Shown here piece after piece: positions 1-10,700 of a stretch of 64,000 nucleotides of DNA. The notes under the pieces were generated by a model. That model did no database searches and was not told the origin of the DNA. It saw nothing but the letters and a program-made list of their open reading frames with translations. Position 1 is the first letter of the stretch; each line of letters opens with the position of its first letter. Both the position numbers and the translations under genes were made by a program. This DNA comes from an uncultured Flavobacteriaceae bacterium (GTDB lineage: Bacteria; Bacteroidota; Bacteroidia; Flavobacteriales; Flavobacteriaceae), in the NCBI GenBank assembly GCA_947488435.1, contig CANKZG010000003.1, positions 62,001 to 126,000 of the forward strand, written 5' to 3'.

Positions 1-157
1 TAAACTTTGTTACAATTTCTTCAGGTAATGCTCCCCCACCAGCGATCACCAAACTTCCATGTTTTGGTCCTTCTACCACATTAGATAAGGCTTCTTGTGC
101 ATTCAAAACCAACAATCCAATTCCAAAAAATAATGTAAAAAATACGGCCTTTCTCAT
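1..157 (-). CDS. Cyanophycinase-like exported protein (5' part only, cut by window edge)
   Basis: An ATG at 155-157 on the minus strand opens a frame that runs off the left edge, giving 52 residues. It begins with a hydrophobic signal peptide (MRKAVFFTLFFGIGLLVLNA) followed by a segment reading GPKHGSLVIAGGGALPEE. That glycine-rich beginning is typical of cyanophycinase / peptidase family S51 proteins, whose Ser nucleophile would lie outside the window. Family members hydrolyse cyanophycin or act as exopeptidases; exported versions are common in Bacteroidota. It is on the same strand as the sulfatase upstream of it, with about 50 bp between them. The assignment rests on a short N-terminus only. 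Confidence 0.65.
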   Translation of the reverse strand, partial: MRKAVFFTLFFGIGLLVLNAQEALSNVVEGPKHGSLVIAGGGALPEEIVTKF

Positions 158-208
158 CTCAATAGTATAAAAAATTATTACGAAACTATTCAATTAATAT
201 TAGATATC

Positions 209-1894
209 TCAATCACAAAACTCACATTGATATATTAAAACCGCACTATCTTCATAACCAATATGAACAGCTTTTGCTTCAAATGTTCGAATCTTTGGTA
301 AGGGTTCAGTATACAACTGCCATTTCTGATCACCAGGTGTTCTCCATACAATAGACGCTTCATGAAAATCAGAAGTTAAAGCCACTCCTTTATCTGTTTC
401 GGTAAGGCTTAAACCCTGAACCTTTGGTATTCCATTAACAAACCAATTCTCCATAAGATCCTTTTCCGGATACTTTCCCAAATCCTTAGATTCCTTAATC
501 CAATTGTACAATACTTCTTGTAATTTTTGTAGTGTATCTTTCAGTATTGTGTTTTGCGCCAAATTATTTAGCTCGTAAGGATCTTCCTGTAAATCATACA
601 GTTCTTCTTCCGGTTTAGGTGCAATAAACCAATTTGAAGAAATACTGTCCAGTTCTCCATTTTTATAGAGCATATCCAATCTTTGCATCATAGGCATTTG
701 AGTTCTATAGGCAATTGGAAGCGCATTAGAAATAACAGGGTTAAAATTTTTAATATACTTGTAACGTTGAGAACGTACTGCTCTTATACGATCAACCTGA
801 CCATCAAAGCGATCTGAACTTGTAAATATATATCGGTTTTCTTTTTTAGCTTTAAAAGCTCCTTCCAAAGCAATCCCTTGCATATGTGGAGGTGGTAAAA
901 TACCTGCCATAGATAATACTGTCGGAGCTAAATCTACAAAACTCATAAAACGCTCATCTACTGCACCACCATTTCTGTTTTTTTGAAATTTCACCAACAT
1001 AGGCACCTTTGTCCCTGTTTCATACAATGCCCTCTTATGACGAGGAAATGGTCCACCATGATCTCCATAAAAAAAGATGATGCTATTATCGTAAAGCCCA
1101 TCTTCTTTAAGTTGTTTTAGTATAATTCCTAATTGATCGTCTAAACGTTTTAAATTGCTGTAGTTAACAGCTAAATCCTTTCGAATTATTGGATCATCCG
1201 GAAAATATGGGGGAATAGGAACACTATCTGGAGAAACAAATAGCGCTTCATTTCCTTGTTTCCATATTCCTGATTCATGACAAATACCAAAGTTAAATAC
1301 GCTAAAAAAAGGTGTCTTTTTATCATTATTTCGCCAATGGGCTTCAGCACTACTTTCATCCCAAGCTGCCAGTGTGCTTCTAAAATTATAATCCTCCTTG
1401 CTATTATTAGTGCAATAATATCCCGCTTTGCGAAGATATTCTGTAAACATTTTAGTCCCATTTGGAACTAAAGGTGAATAACTCGGTATTCCCAATTCAG
1501 GCTGGTTAGCCTTTGCATATGCATTGTAGGTTCTCATATTATGAGTACCTAAGGTTGTTGGGTACATTCCCGTAATAATACTACTTCGCGCGGGAGCACA
1601 AACAGGAACAGTTGCGTATGCATTTAAAAAAGTAACCCCATCTTTAGCCAAGGATTCTAAATTTGGCAAAACTATTGTACTATCGCCATACATGGCGAAA
1701 AATTGAGCGGATTGGTCTTCTGCAACCAGCCATATAATATTCGGTAGTAAACTATTATGGTTTAATTTTTCACTATTTTCCTTACATGAAACAACAAACA
1801 AGAAGCATAGGAAAGTTGCTATACGATAAAATCCGATTGAATCATATTTTAGGCTGAAATTCACCACTTTTCTTTTAAAAGCAAGGAAGACCAC
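209..1894 (-). CDS. Sulfatase, Cys-type (formylglycine), lipoprotein
   Basis: This is a type I sulfatase of about 561 residues that would hydrolyse sulfate esters, probably on glycans. The active-site signature CAPAR lies at residues 99-103, with Cys99 the residue converted to formylglycine; an N-terminal metal-binding Asp lies in AEDQS (about residue 60) and a second metal-site motif reads GDHGG. A hydrophobic segment ends in a lipobox with Cys37, so the enzyme is probably anchored in the cell envelope. The frame starts with GTG at 1894; no in-frame ATG precedes the signal peptide, and a GTG at codon 10 or 11 is an alternative. The dedicated maturase could be the formylglycine-generating enzyme at 23275-24414. 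The sulfatase subfamily and substrate cannot be told from sequence alone. Confidence 0.93.
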   Translation of the reverse strand: MVFLAFKRKVVNFSLKYDSIGFYRIATFLCFLFVVSCKENSEKLNHNSLLPNIIWLVAEDQSAQFFAMYGDSTIVLPNLESLAKDGVTFLNAYATVPVCAPARSSIITGMYPTTLGTHNMRTYNAYAKANQPELGIPSYSPLVPNGTKMFTEYLRKAGYYCTNNSKEDYNFRSTLAAWDESSAEAHWRNNDKKTPFFSVFNFGICHESGIWKQGNEALFVSPDSVPIPPYFPDDPIIRKDLAVNYSNLKRLDDQLGIILKQLKEDGLYDNSIIFFYGDHGGPFPRHKRALYETGTKVPMLVKFQKNRNGGAVDERFMSFVDLAPTVLSMAGILPPPHMQGIALEGAFKAKKENRYIFTSSDRFDGQVDRIRAVRSQRYKYIKNFNPVISNALPIAYRTQMPMMQRLDMLYKNGELDSISSNWFIAPKPEEELYDLQEDPYELNNLAQNTILKDTLQKLQEVLYNWIKESKDLGKYPEKDLMENWFVNGIPKVQGLSLTETDKGVALTSDFHEASIVWRTPGDQKWQLYTEPLPKIRTFEAKAVHIGYEDSAVLIYQCEFCD

Positions 1895-1974
1895 ATTGTA
1901 AATGACACTTTTTTATATCAAATTATCCACAATACGAAAGTTCATTCTTTATATGCTAAAGAATATTATATAAA

Positions 1975-2694
1975 TTAAGTCAATAGATTCCCTGCATCAT
2001 CCCATTCAGCTATAGTACCTCGTTTACTCTGATCTATACACTTCGCCAGCCACGCTTCGTCATACGACACTCCATGCTGCTGCAATACTTCCTCAGGAAC
2101 ACCGTCCCAAACATTTGGGGTATTTCCTTTATATCCTAAATCTTCAATTCCCATTTTGCTGGTATAATATCCACTAAGCGTTAGGTTTCTAACTAAAGAA
2201 AAAAATTGAATCTCTAAAGGGCGTTCATGCTCGGGCACGGTAATATCTGGATAAGCAATACGATCTAGTAGCTGTTTTTGCTGTTCTGCAGGCGTGATTT
2301 TAAACTCCATTCCAAACTCAGTATTACAGGTATGGTCCAACCACATTAATCCTCCGCGAAGTGTAACCTGAAGTTCAGGAATGTCTTTTGCCATAAATTC
2401 CATAAAATCTGGTACTCCGGCATCTGTCGCACTTCCAAAATCTTCATTCGCCGGCAAAATAAGATCGCATAACACGGCTACAGTTTCCAGCTCATGAGCA
2501 TTGAAAAACTCTTCAGCCTCTAATTTGGCGATTTGTTCTTTTTCTTTGGGAGTTCTTCCAAAATGATTCTCTGTTGTTACCAATGCTTCATCTTGCGCTG
2601 TTCCTTCTACTTCTGGTTTACAACCATTTAAAGCTAACCCTCCGGCTACAGAGCCTAAGACAATGGATTTAATACTTTTTCTTCTATCCATCAT
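1975..2694 (-). CDS. Gluconate 2-dehydrogenase subunit 3 family protein (Tat-like lipoprotein)
   Basis: A 239-residue partner of the GMC oxidoreductase encoded immediately upstream. I chose the ATG at 2694 because it overlaps the GMC stop codon in a TAATG arrangement, which suggests translational coupling; a longer frame to 2766 would run deep inside the GMC gene. The N-terminus MMDRRKSIKS carries a twin-arginine-like motif followed by a hydrophobic stretch and a lipobox ending in ALNGC. Family members form the small subunit of periplasmic FAD-dependent sugar dehydrogenases and help export or electron transfer. A second, diverged copy of the same pair is at 18461-20753. The exact sugar oxidised is unknown. 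Confidence 0.88.
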   Translation of the reverse strand: MMDRRKSIKSIVLGSVAGGLALNGCKPEVEGTAQDEALVTTENHFGRTPKEKEQIAKLEAEEFFNAHELETVAVLCDLILPANEDFGSATDAGVPDFMEFMAKDIPELQVTLRGGLMWLDHTCNTEFGMEFKITPAEQQKQLLDRIAYPDITVPEHERPLEIQFFSLVRNLTLSGYYTSKMGIEDLGYKGNTPNVWDGVPEEVLQQHGVSYDEAWLAKCIDQSKRGTIAEWDDAGNLLT

Positions 2695-4412
2695 TAAATA
2701 TTTTGTTGTTTCAGTTGTTCTATGATATAATCCGATGTTCTCCAAGAAAGTGCCAAAATGGTCCACGTGGGGTTTTTGTCGGCTTGAGATACAAATGGTC
2801 CGGCATCAACGATGAATACGTTATCAACATCGTGTAATTGTTGGTATTGATTGGTGACAGAAGTTCTGGCATTATTCCCCATCCGTGTTGTTCCAACTTC
2901 ATGAATAATCCAACCCGGCGGTGCAATTCCATAATTCTGTTCCTTAGTTGGTTTGGTTCCCAAAGCTTCACCTCCCATATTGTGCACCAGTTCTTCAAAG
3001 GTATCATGCATATGCTTCACCTGTTTGTATTCGTTATCGGTCCATTGGTAATTAAATCGTAAAACTGGAATTCCAAATTCATCTACTTTTGTGGGGTCTA
3101 TTTCACAGTAATTATCCTTTTGAGGAATGGATTCACCTCTCCCTCCAAAACCTAAAACAGAACCATAATACTTTTTAACATCTTTACGAAGATCATTTCC
3201 ATATCCTCCTACTTTAAGTCCAAAAAACTTATTAAAATCATTTACATTAAACCCAAAACCATAGCTGGGCATTCCCATACCTCCCCATACTTCGATATGA
3301 TACCCGCGCGCAAAATCTAATTTTTTATTATCCAACCACCAGGGGCTGTATACATGCATACCCCCTACTCCATCTTCATTATAAATTTTTCGATTCATCA
3401 TATCCGGAATAAAAGCAGCTCTGCTTGCTCCGGTAGAATCGTGCAGATATTTTCCAACAATATCACTACTGTTCCCTAACCCATTAGGGTGCTGAGCACT
3501 TTTAGAGTTTAAAAGAATTCGAGCAGAACTACAGGCAGATGCAGCCAGAACCACTACTTTTCCTTTAATCTTATATTCTTTTCTATCATCTTTACTGATA
3601 TACGACACTCCTGTTGCTTTTCCCTCATCATTCGTTGTAACTTCGCGAACCATACAGTTTACAAATAAATCTATTTGCCCTCCATTTTTCTGAGCTGGAA
3701 AAATTAAACAAGTTCCTGATGAAAAATCAGCATAAACGGAACAAGCTCTTGAACACTGACCACAATAAAAACAGACACCGCGATCACTATTTATCTTTTT
3801 TGTCAGCATCGACATCCTCGACGGAATAACGGGCACCCCAGTTTTTCGTGCTCCTTTAATATAAAACAATTCGTGAAGTCTTGGTTTTGGAGGGGGTAGA
3901 AAAAAACCGTCTGGATCATTGGGCAAACCTTCATTAGTTCCAAAAACACCTATGAGTTTATCTACCTTATCGTAATACGGTTTTACATCCTCGTAACCAA
4001 TAGGCCAATTATCACCTAGACCATCTTGATCTTTACGTTTAAAATCTTTTGGTCCAAATCGCAGGGAAATCCGCCCCCAGTGATTTGTTCTACCTCCTAG
4101 CATTCGTGATCTAAACCATTTAAAATCACTTCCTGCTGTATTGGTATATGGCTCTCCTTCAATATCCCACCCACCATAGGCACTGTCAAATTCTCCAAAA
4201 TGACGTTGCGTACTTGCTCCACGTCTTGGGGATTCATAAGGCCATTTTAATTGTGTCTGCTGTGTAGGATCTGCTGGGTCAAAATGCGGTCCAGCTTCGA
4301 CAACGGCAACTTTTAGTCCGGCATCAGCAAGGATCTTCGTAGCCATGCCTCCTCCAGCTCCTGAACCAACAATAATAACATCGTACATTGTTGGAGATTC
4401 TTTTATTTGCAT
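2694..4412 (-). CDS. GMC family oxidoreductase (FAD-dependent sugar dehydrogenase-like)
   Basis: A 572-residue flavoprotein with an N-terminal Rossmann motif (VGSGAGGGMAT, near residue 16) for FAD and the C-terminal GMC region HEVGTTRMG followed by a conserved NPTWT near the end, where the catalytic His/Asn usually sit. Between them is CFYCGQCSRAC, a CxxCxxCxxxC spacing that could ligate an iron-sulfur cluster as in FAD-dependent glucose dehydrogenases; this is inference. It has no signal peptide of its own and may be co-exported with the Tat-like small subunit encoded next to it. In Bacteroidota such pairs are often annotated as glucose/glucoside-3-dehydrogenases feeding a 3-keto-sugar route. 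The start at 4412 is ATG; the ATG at 4388 (MYDVIIVG) is an equally plausible start. Confidence 0.9.
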   Translation of the reverse strand: MQIKESPTMYDVIIVGSGAGGGMATKILADAGLKVAVVEAGPHFDPADPTQQTQLKWPYESPRRGASTQRHFGEFDSAYGGWDIEGEPYTNTAGSDFKWFRSRMLGGRTNHWGRISLRFGPKDFKRKDQDGLGDNWPIGYEDVKPYYDKVDKLIGVFGTNEGLPNDPDGFFLPPPKPRLHELFYIKGARKTGVPVIPSRMSMLTKKINSDRGVCFYCGQCSRACSVYADFSSGTCLIFPAQKNGGQIDLFVNCMVREVTTNDEGKATGVSYISKDDRKEYKIKGKVVVLAASACSSARILLNSKSAQHPNGLGNSSDIVGKYLHDSTGASRAAFIPDMMNRKIYNEDGVGGMHVYSPWWLDNKKLDFARGYHIEVWGGMGMPSYGFGFNVNDFNKFFGLKVGGYGNDLRKDVKKYYGSVLGFGGRGESIPQKDNYCEIDPTKVDEFGIPVLRFNYQWTDNEYKQVKHMHDTFEELVHNMGGEALGTKPTKEQNYGIAPPGWIIHEVGTTRMGNNARTSVTNQYQQLHDVDNVFIVDAGPFVSQADKNPTWTILALSWRTSDYIIEQLKQQNI

Positions 4413-4590
4413 ATCGGTTTGAAATATTGAAGGGATCTTCCCTGGTTATTTTACGATATTAAGATATATCTTTTTCTTTAGAATTAAAGCAATACACTCT
4501 GGCTTTGATGAATTATAATAGGAAAATGACAAAATTGATCAAAATCTTGCACTGGAAATAGGTTTATTTTATCGCTTAATCTTAAAATAT

Positions 4591-5472
4591 TTAGATGGTA
4601 CGATGAATACCCGAGAATTCATGTCTAAATTTTGAAGGTGTACACCCCTTACTTTTCTTAAAGGTTCGATTAAAGTTAGCTATATTATTGAAACCGCACA
4701 TGAATGCAATTTCAGACACACTTAAGTCCTTTTCTATTAACCAGCGGGCGGCATAACCAATACGTACATCATTTAAATAATCTATAAATGTTTTACTTGT
4801 GCGTTTTTTAATAAAACGATTAAAGGAAACATTACTCATATTGAGTAGATTCGAAACTTCAGTCAATGTGATTTTCGAAGAGTAATTTTTTTGGACATAA
4901 TCGTACAACAATTTTACTTTATCACTATTCTCAAAATTCTCAAAATGAATGGTTGATGTAGATAAGAGACGTTGATTTCTTGATATCGCCAAATCATATA
5001 ATATAGAAAGCATTTCCATGAAATAATCCATTCCATCAAGCTTTGAAACCTTCAATAATCTTGGCTTTAAGGTCTCCACGACATCTTTGGCAAATAAAAT
5101 ACCTCTATTAGATCGTTCAAACATATCTTTAATTGGTTTCATAACAGCTCTACTCAAAAAATCTTTATGAAAAAGTTCTTGACTAAACTGAACGGTAACC
5201 TCATGAATTCCGTCATTAGGGCAATTATGTTGCTCCCATCCGTGATTGAGATTTGGTCCCACAAAAACCAATTCTAAATCATCTATTTCTTCCATACTGT
5301 CCCCTACAATTCTGCGAATACCTTTACCATTTACAATAAAATTTAATTCCATTTCTGGATGAAAATGAATTGGATAGTCGTAGAGGTCTTTGTGCCGATC
5401 GAAGACTAAAAAACTATCATAAACGGCCAAAGAGGTGATTTCACGGTGCACATTTTTCTTAGGAACTCTCAT
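4591..5472 (-). CDS. AraC family transcriptional regulator
   Basis: A 293-residue regulator with an N-terminal cupin-like sensing domain (about residues 20-110, containing HFHPEMELNF and a GP-N-HGWEQH stretch) and a C-terminal double helix-turn-helix of AraC type (about residues 190-290; signature GFNNIANFNRTFKKSKGCTPSKFR). The cupin/AraC combination usually senses a sugar or sugar derivative. The gene diverges from the GH26 mannanase across 166 bp and lies upstream of the GMC/small-subunit/sulfatase genes on the same strand, so it is the best local candidate for controlling one or both flanks. No other regulator gene is recognisable in the polysaccharide region. Confidence 0.93.
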   Translation of the reverse strand: MRVPKKNVHREITSLAVYDSFLVFDRHKDLYDYPIHFHPEMELNFIVNGKGIRRIVGDSMEEIDDLELVFVGPNLNHGWEQHNCPNDGIHEVTVQFSQELFHKDFLSRAVMKPIKDMFERSNRGILFAKDVVETLKPRLLKVSKLDGMDYFMEMLSILYDLAISRNQRLLSTSTIHFENFENSDKVKLLYDYVQKNYSSKITLTEVSNLLNMSNVSFNRFIKKRTSKTFIDYLNDVRIGYAARWLIEKDLSVSEIAFMCGFNNIANFNRTFKKSKGCTPSKFRHEFSGIHRTI

Positions 5473-5532
5473 TATTTTTATTTTGTATTCTATTTTGAAT
5501 AAATAGTATCAATTCTGCAATCTTTCAAAATT

Positions 5533-5540
5533 TACCTTTG
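5533..5540 (+). promoter_or_regulatory. Candidate Bacteroidota -7 box (TAnnTTTG) for the GH26 gene
   Basis: The octamer TACCTTTG fits the TAnnTTTG -7 element of Bacteroidota sigma-ABfr promoters and lies about 98 bp before the GH26 start in the AraC/GH26 divergent gap. I do not see an exact TTTG -33 box at the expected 19-21 bp spacing, so this is weak support only. Confidence 0.3.
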
Positions 5541-5638
5541 TAACATTATTTCATTCAAAAAATTGATGAAATCTCAAAAAAATCTAATTTAACAACGATT
5601 TTGATTGAAATTCTTAGAATTACTAAAACTACTTTAGC

Positions 5639-6787
5639 ATGCAAAGTAAATATTTAAAACGAAAAAATGAAGAATTTCGAATCTTATATGTATTTATTAT
5701 ACTAATACTATTTCTTATGGGATCCTGCAAATCGATTGCCCCTGTTATACAAAAAGAAACTCTGCGTGTAAATACGCAAGAAAGCTTCGCCAACAAAGCA
5801 TTATTGCAACGTATACAAACCATCTCTCAAAAAGGGTATGCTTTTGGACATCAGGACGCTACAGCTTATGGTATTGGGTGGAAAAACGATGGTATCACCT
5901 ATAGAAGCGATGTTAAGGATGTTTCTGGCGATCATCCTGCTGTTTACGGTTTTGAAATTGGCCATATAGAGTTAGCTAAAGAGCAGAATTTAGACACTGT
6001 AAGCTTTAAACTAATTACAAAGCTTGTAAAAAAAGCACATGAAGATGGTGGAATTATAACGATAAGTTGGCATCCCAATAATCCAACTTCTAACAAAAGC
6101 GCTTGGAATACTCGCAAAACAGTTAAACACATTCTCAGTGGCGGTAAACATCATAAAAAATACAGATTATGGTTATCCCGATTGGCGGCTTTTTTAAAGG
6201 ACTTAAAGACAGCCAATGGTTCAGCTATACCCATAATATTTAGACCTTATCACGAAATGAATGGAGGCTGGTTTTGGTGGGGCAAAGGACATTGTAGCCC
6301 TGAAGAATATATTAGACTTTGGCAAGAAACCGTTTTTATTTTAAATCAAGATTTTGGCGTCCAAAATGTTCTGTACGCGTACTCCCCAAATACATTTGCA
6401 AGTGAAAAAGAATATCTGCAATACTATCCAGGTGATAATTTTGTAGATATTTTGGGCGTGGATATTTACCAACATTGGACCACAGCCAGTTTTATAAAAG
6501 ACTTAAAATCAAATACCACCTTATTAAAAACGATCGCTACCAGAAAAAACAAACCCTATGCTTTAACTGAAGCGGGGTTAAATAAAGTTTCCAAAAAAGA
6601 TTGGTGGACACGGGTTTTAGATCAAAATATAGCAGATTCTGGAATTGCTTGGGCACTTTTTTGGCGTAATGCAAGGCCTAGTCATTTCTTTGGCCCCTAC
6701 CCCGGACAAATTAGCAGTAACGATTTTAAGGAATTTAAAAAGCTACCTCATGTACTCTTTTTAAAGGATATTAAAACAATAAAGTAG
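5639..6787 (+). CDS. GH26 endo-beta-1,4-mannanase, lipoprotein
   Basis: A 382-residue glycoside hydrolase family 26 enzyme that would cleave internal beta-1,4-mannosidic bonds. The signal segment ends in a lipobox (LMGSC, Cys30), so it is likely anchored in the outer membrane. The clan GH-A active site is clear: FRPYHEMNGGWFWWG at about residues 201-215 supplies the acid/base Glu206, and YALTEAGL supplies the nucleophile Glu311. The typical GHQDATAYG motif of GH26 mannanases is at residues 70-79. It is divergent from an AraC gene and upstream of SusC/SusD, which makes it the main pointer to a mannan-type substrate for this locus. Length is normal for a single-domain GH26 and no extra binding module is visible. 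Confidence 0.95.
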   Translation: MQSKYLKRKNEEFRILYVFIILILFLMGSCKSIAPVIQKETLRVNTQESFANKALLQRIQTISQKGYAFGHQDATAYGIGWKNDGITYRSDVKDVSGDHPAVYGFEIGHIELAKEQNLDTVSFKLITKLVKKAHEDGGIITISWHPNNPTSNKSAWNTRKTVKHILSGGKHHKKYRLWLSRLAAFLKDLKTANGSAIPIIFRPYHEMNGGWFWWGKGHCSPEEYIRLWQETVFILNQDFGVQNVLYAYSPNTFASEKEYLQYYPGDNFVDILGVDIYQHWTTASFIKDLKSNTTLLKTIATRKNKPYALTEAGLNKVSKKDWWTRVLDQNIADSGIAWALFWRNARPSHFFGPYPGQISSNDFKEFKKLPHVLFLKDIKTIK

Positions 6788-7277
6788 ACATATTTCAAAT
6801 ATAGCAGTTAAACATGATGATTTACAAAGCAACCACAATAAGATATTTCCATGAACCATCTTTGCAAATTTTGGAAGGGAATTAATCAATATACATTTCG
6901 ATTAAATTAAACACCAAATAAAAGATTCTCATAACAACTAAACCTCAATTTATTATAAAATAAACTAAGTTAAAATGCGTCTCATCAACATTACGATAAA
7001 ATACACTATAATTTGGTGAGTATTTAAGGTGCTGAATGCAAAAAGGTTAGCTCAACAAGAAGTAAATGACAAAATATTACTATCACATTTTACAATCTCC
7101 TAAGATTGTATGCAATTACGGCTTTATATTTGTTATTTTCAATTTCATTAAATGCAGTTATTCTAGAGAATCTTGTAGGAATAATCAAGAATTTTAACTT
7201 CCAATACATCTTTTTTTTAGTTTCCCACTAAAATTAACATTTTATTGATACTATCATAATATGACAAAATACTACAA

Positions 7278-7298
7278 TTTCAAAGGTTTTCGTAATGT
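7278..7298 (+). repeat. 21-bp repeated motif, copy 1, upstream of susC
   Basis: The sequence TTTCAAAGGTTTTCGTAATG plus a final T matches the copy at 7619-7639 at 19 of 21 positions. The copies are 341 bp apart in the same orientation in the susC upstream region, so they may be regulator-binding sites. Confidence 0.45.
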
Positions 7299-7618
7299 AA
7301 ATATTAGCTTTAAAATATTAAGGTTTTGAAATGTATAATTATTCTGTTTTAAATCATTTTAATTCAACTTTTTATAATTTAAAACATTATATATCAACAC
7401 TTTAGTTAAAAAATAAAAAATAGGAATTCGAGGTGACCCTGAAATTAAAGATGATAAAATAGTATCAATTATAAAAAAAAGTTAAAGAAAAAGAGAAAAG
7501 TAAACCAGAATTTAAAACGAATAGAATAAAAAAGCAATCATTTTTCATATTCTTAAAATTCACAAATTCGCGTTAAATATTTAAAATAATTTTAGTAATA
7601 TTACTGCGATTATTTCGA

Positions 7619-7639
7619 TTTCAAACGTTTTCGTGATGT
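7619..7639 (+). repeat. 21-bp repeated motif, copy 2, upstream of susC
   Basis: The second copy differs from copy 1 at two positions. Its core AAACGTTT is palindromic with a central CG, as in many LacI-family operators. It ends 64 bp before the susC start. No LacI-type gene lies in the window, so the binding protein is unknown. Confidence 0.45.
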
Positions 7640-7703
7640 CTAAATCAAAACGTAGAAAAAGTTACAATCGACTCAAAAATTCACTTAAACTAACAAAAAC
7701 AGA

Positions 7704-10700
7704 ATGATTATGAATTTAAAAACTAGTCTACTTTCTCTTAAATTTTTGGGAAAGAAGTTATTGTTGAATTCTGTAAAACTTAAGGTACTTATTCTGTGCC
7801 TTGGTTTATCGGTTCAATCAACATTTGCTACAACTCCTTGGGATACTCCCGTTGATGTGCTTAGTCGTGTAGAGCAATCTAACATTACAGGTACAGTAAC
7901 TGATCCAGATGGAAATCCCCTTCCTGGAGCAAGTGTAGTTGTTAAGGGCACTACAAATGGTACGCAAACTGATTTTGATGGAAATTATACCATTTCGGCT
8001 CTAGATACAGCAACTTTAGTATTCAGTTATATAGGTTATGCTAACCAGGAGGTTGCAGTAAACGGGCAAACTACAATTAATGTAACCTTAGAAGAAAGTG
8101 CTACTTTAATGGATGAAGTAGTTGTTGTGGGTTATACGGCTCAAGCAAGAGGTTCACTTACAGGTGCTGTTGCGTCTGTAGATATTAGCGAAGCAAACAA
8201 ACAACCTATTGTGAACGTTGCTGAAGCTTTAGAAGGTAGAGTTACAGGGGTAAGTATTACGAATAATGGTTCTCCAGGAAGTACTCCTGTGGTTCGTATT
8301 CGTGGTTTTGGTACGCCTAACAATAATAACCCTTTATATATTATTGATGGGTTACAAACTTTAGATGGAAGTGTTTTAAATGCGATCAATCCAAATGATA
8401 TCGCTCAAATAAACGTACTAAAGGATGGTGCAGCATCGATTTATGGAGCAAGAGCATCTAACGGTGTAATTATCGTTACTACTAAAAATGGTAGTTATAA
8501 CCAAGATAAAGCTACTATTTCTGTAGATACGTATGTTGGTTTTGCCAGTGCAACAAACCTTCCAAACTTATTGAACCCTACGGAATTAGGACAGGTGTTT
8601 TTTGAAAGTTTACAAAACGATGGAGCAGCTTTAGTACATCCACAATTTTTCCCTAGCGGAGGAGCGCCAACCGTACCTTCGCAGCTTTTAGGAGCAGCAT
8701 TTTTAGGTACAGGTGAAGCTGTTACTGCTAATGTAGCACCAGGTGGAACAAACTTCTTGGATGAGATTTTTAGAAATGCACCAACACAGAATTTTAGTGC
8801 AACACTTGCTAACGGTAGTGAGTCTTCAAAATATTCCTTAACTTTAGGGTATCTAAATCGTCAAGGAATTCAGTTAACTACGCAGTTTAAGCGAGGACAA
8901 ATTCGATTAAATTCTGAGTTCAAGATCGGGAAAAGAATTACAGTGGGAGAGCATTTTAATGCATCATTCAGCAATAGTAGATTTGGTAACGTTACGCAAC
9001 TAGCAACACGTATTAGCCCATTAGTGCCTGTACGAGATAGCGAAGGGCGCTTTGCAGGAACCTATAATAATGCTATTGGTCTTTCCAATTCAACGAATCC
9101 TGTTGCGGATTTAGTAAGAGGTGGCGATGATTTCTTCAAGCAAACCAGAATTATTGGGGATCTTTATGGTATCGTAGATCTTTCAGATATTACGGATGGA
9201 TTAAAATTTAAGACTTCCATTGGTGGTGATATAAGCTTATTAAACTCTAGAAACTTTTTAGCGTTAAACCCAGAACACTCTGAGGCTAGAAGCACAAACA
9301 CACTTACAGAACGTAATCAACAAACCTATAGCTGGGTTTGGACCAATACTTTAAATTATGCCAAGTCATTTGGAAAGCACAATGTAAATGTATTAGTAGG
9401 TGTTGAAGCTACGGAACAAACTGGTAAAGGTTTACAGGTTGCTGCAAACGGTTTCCTTTTTGAAACTCCCGATTTCTATTTGTTAAGTAACGCTTCTGGA
9501 GTGCCAGTAGTAAATCCAGCAAATACTTTCGATTTTGAAAATACCTTATCTTCTTTCTTTGGAACAGTGAGCTATTCTTTTGATGACAAATATTTAGCTT
9601 CCGCTACATTGCGTCGTGATCGATCTTCACGTTTCCTAGGAGATAACCAAAGTGACGTATTTCCTGCATTTAGTGCTGGTTGGGTAATCAGTAATGAAGA
9701 TTTCTTTCCACAAGACGCCATTGTAAATCGTTTGAAATTTAAAGCGTCTTGGGGGGAATTAGGAAACCAGGAATTACCGGCTTCCAATCCTACTATTAAT
9801 ATCTCTAACTTGAACAACCAATTGGCAGATTTTCCATTTGATGGTGCTGGAGGAATACAAACTGGAGCACTTTTAAGTCAGGTAGGAAATCCAGATTTAA
9901 CTTGGGAGATCAGTGAAAGTTTTAACGTAGGTTTTGAATTAGGGTTGTTTGACAATGCCTTAAACTTTTCTATTGAATACTTTAATATTACTACGGACGA
10001 CCTAATTGCTCCTGACTTAACAGTAATTGGTGATACTGCAATTGATGCTTCTGCACCTTTTGTAAATTTAGGTTCTGTTGAAAATAAAGGTTTTGATTTT
10101 AGCGTATCTTATGGTAATGAAACGAAAAGTGGATTTAGATATGGTATTGATGTTAATCTTTCAAGATTTGACAACGAAGTAACGGAATTGGCTAGTGAGT
10201 TCCAGAGTGGTGCTGGTTTTAGAGGTGGTACGATAACAAGAACTCAAGTAGGTCAGCCACTATCTTCTTTCTTTGGAAGAGTTGCAGATGGTATTTACCG
10301 AAGTGAAGCAGAGGTTGCTGCAGGTCCGGATCAAGGATTTGCTTCTGACGCTGCTGGTGTAGGGAGATTGCGTTACAGAGATTTAAATGGAGATAACGTT
10401 ATCAATGATGACGACAGAGACTTTATTGGTTCTCCACACCCAGATTTCTCTTTCGGTATAAATTTAACAGGTGCCTATAAAAATTGGGATATCAGTGCTT
10501 TTTTCTCAGGAACTGTTGGAAACGATATTTACAACTATGATCGTATTTTTACCGATTTCCCAACCTTCTTTAACGGAAACAGAAATGAAAGAGTGTTAGA
10601 TGCTTTTAATCCTACAACCAATCCAAATGGTTCACATCCAGCATTAAGTGCTACACTTCAGAATAATGAGACTGCACCGAATTCCTTCTTAGTAGAAGAT

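Larger units (their letters stand above)
6788..7703. other. 916-bp AT-rich region upstream of susC, no gene seen
   Basis: This stretch has no open frame that looks coding on either strand. It is strongly AT-rich and must contain the susC promoter and leader. It includes a TATATTTG octamer at 7125-7132, resembling the Bacteroidota -7 box, and two near-identical 21-bp copies centred on AAA(C/G)GTTTTCGT, described separately. I see no obvious RNA gene or riboswitch. Confidence 0.5.

Noticed and set aside
2694-2766. Upstream extension of the first small-subunit gene to 2766
   Set aside because: The extra 24 residues lie wholly inside the GMC gene; the TAATG-coupled ATG at 2694 gives a proper Tat-like signal peptide.
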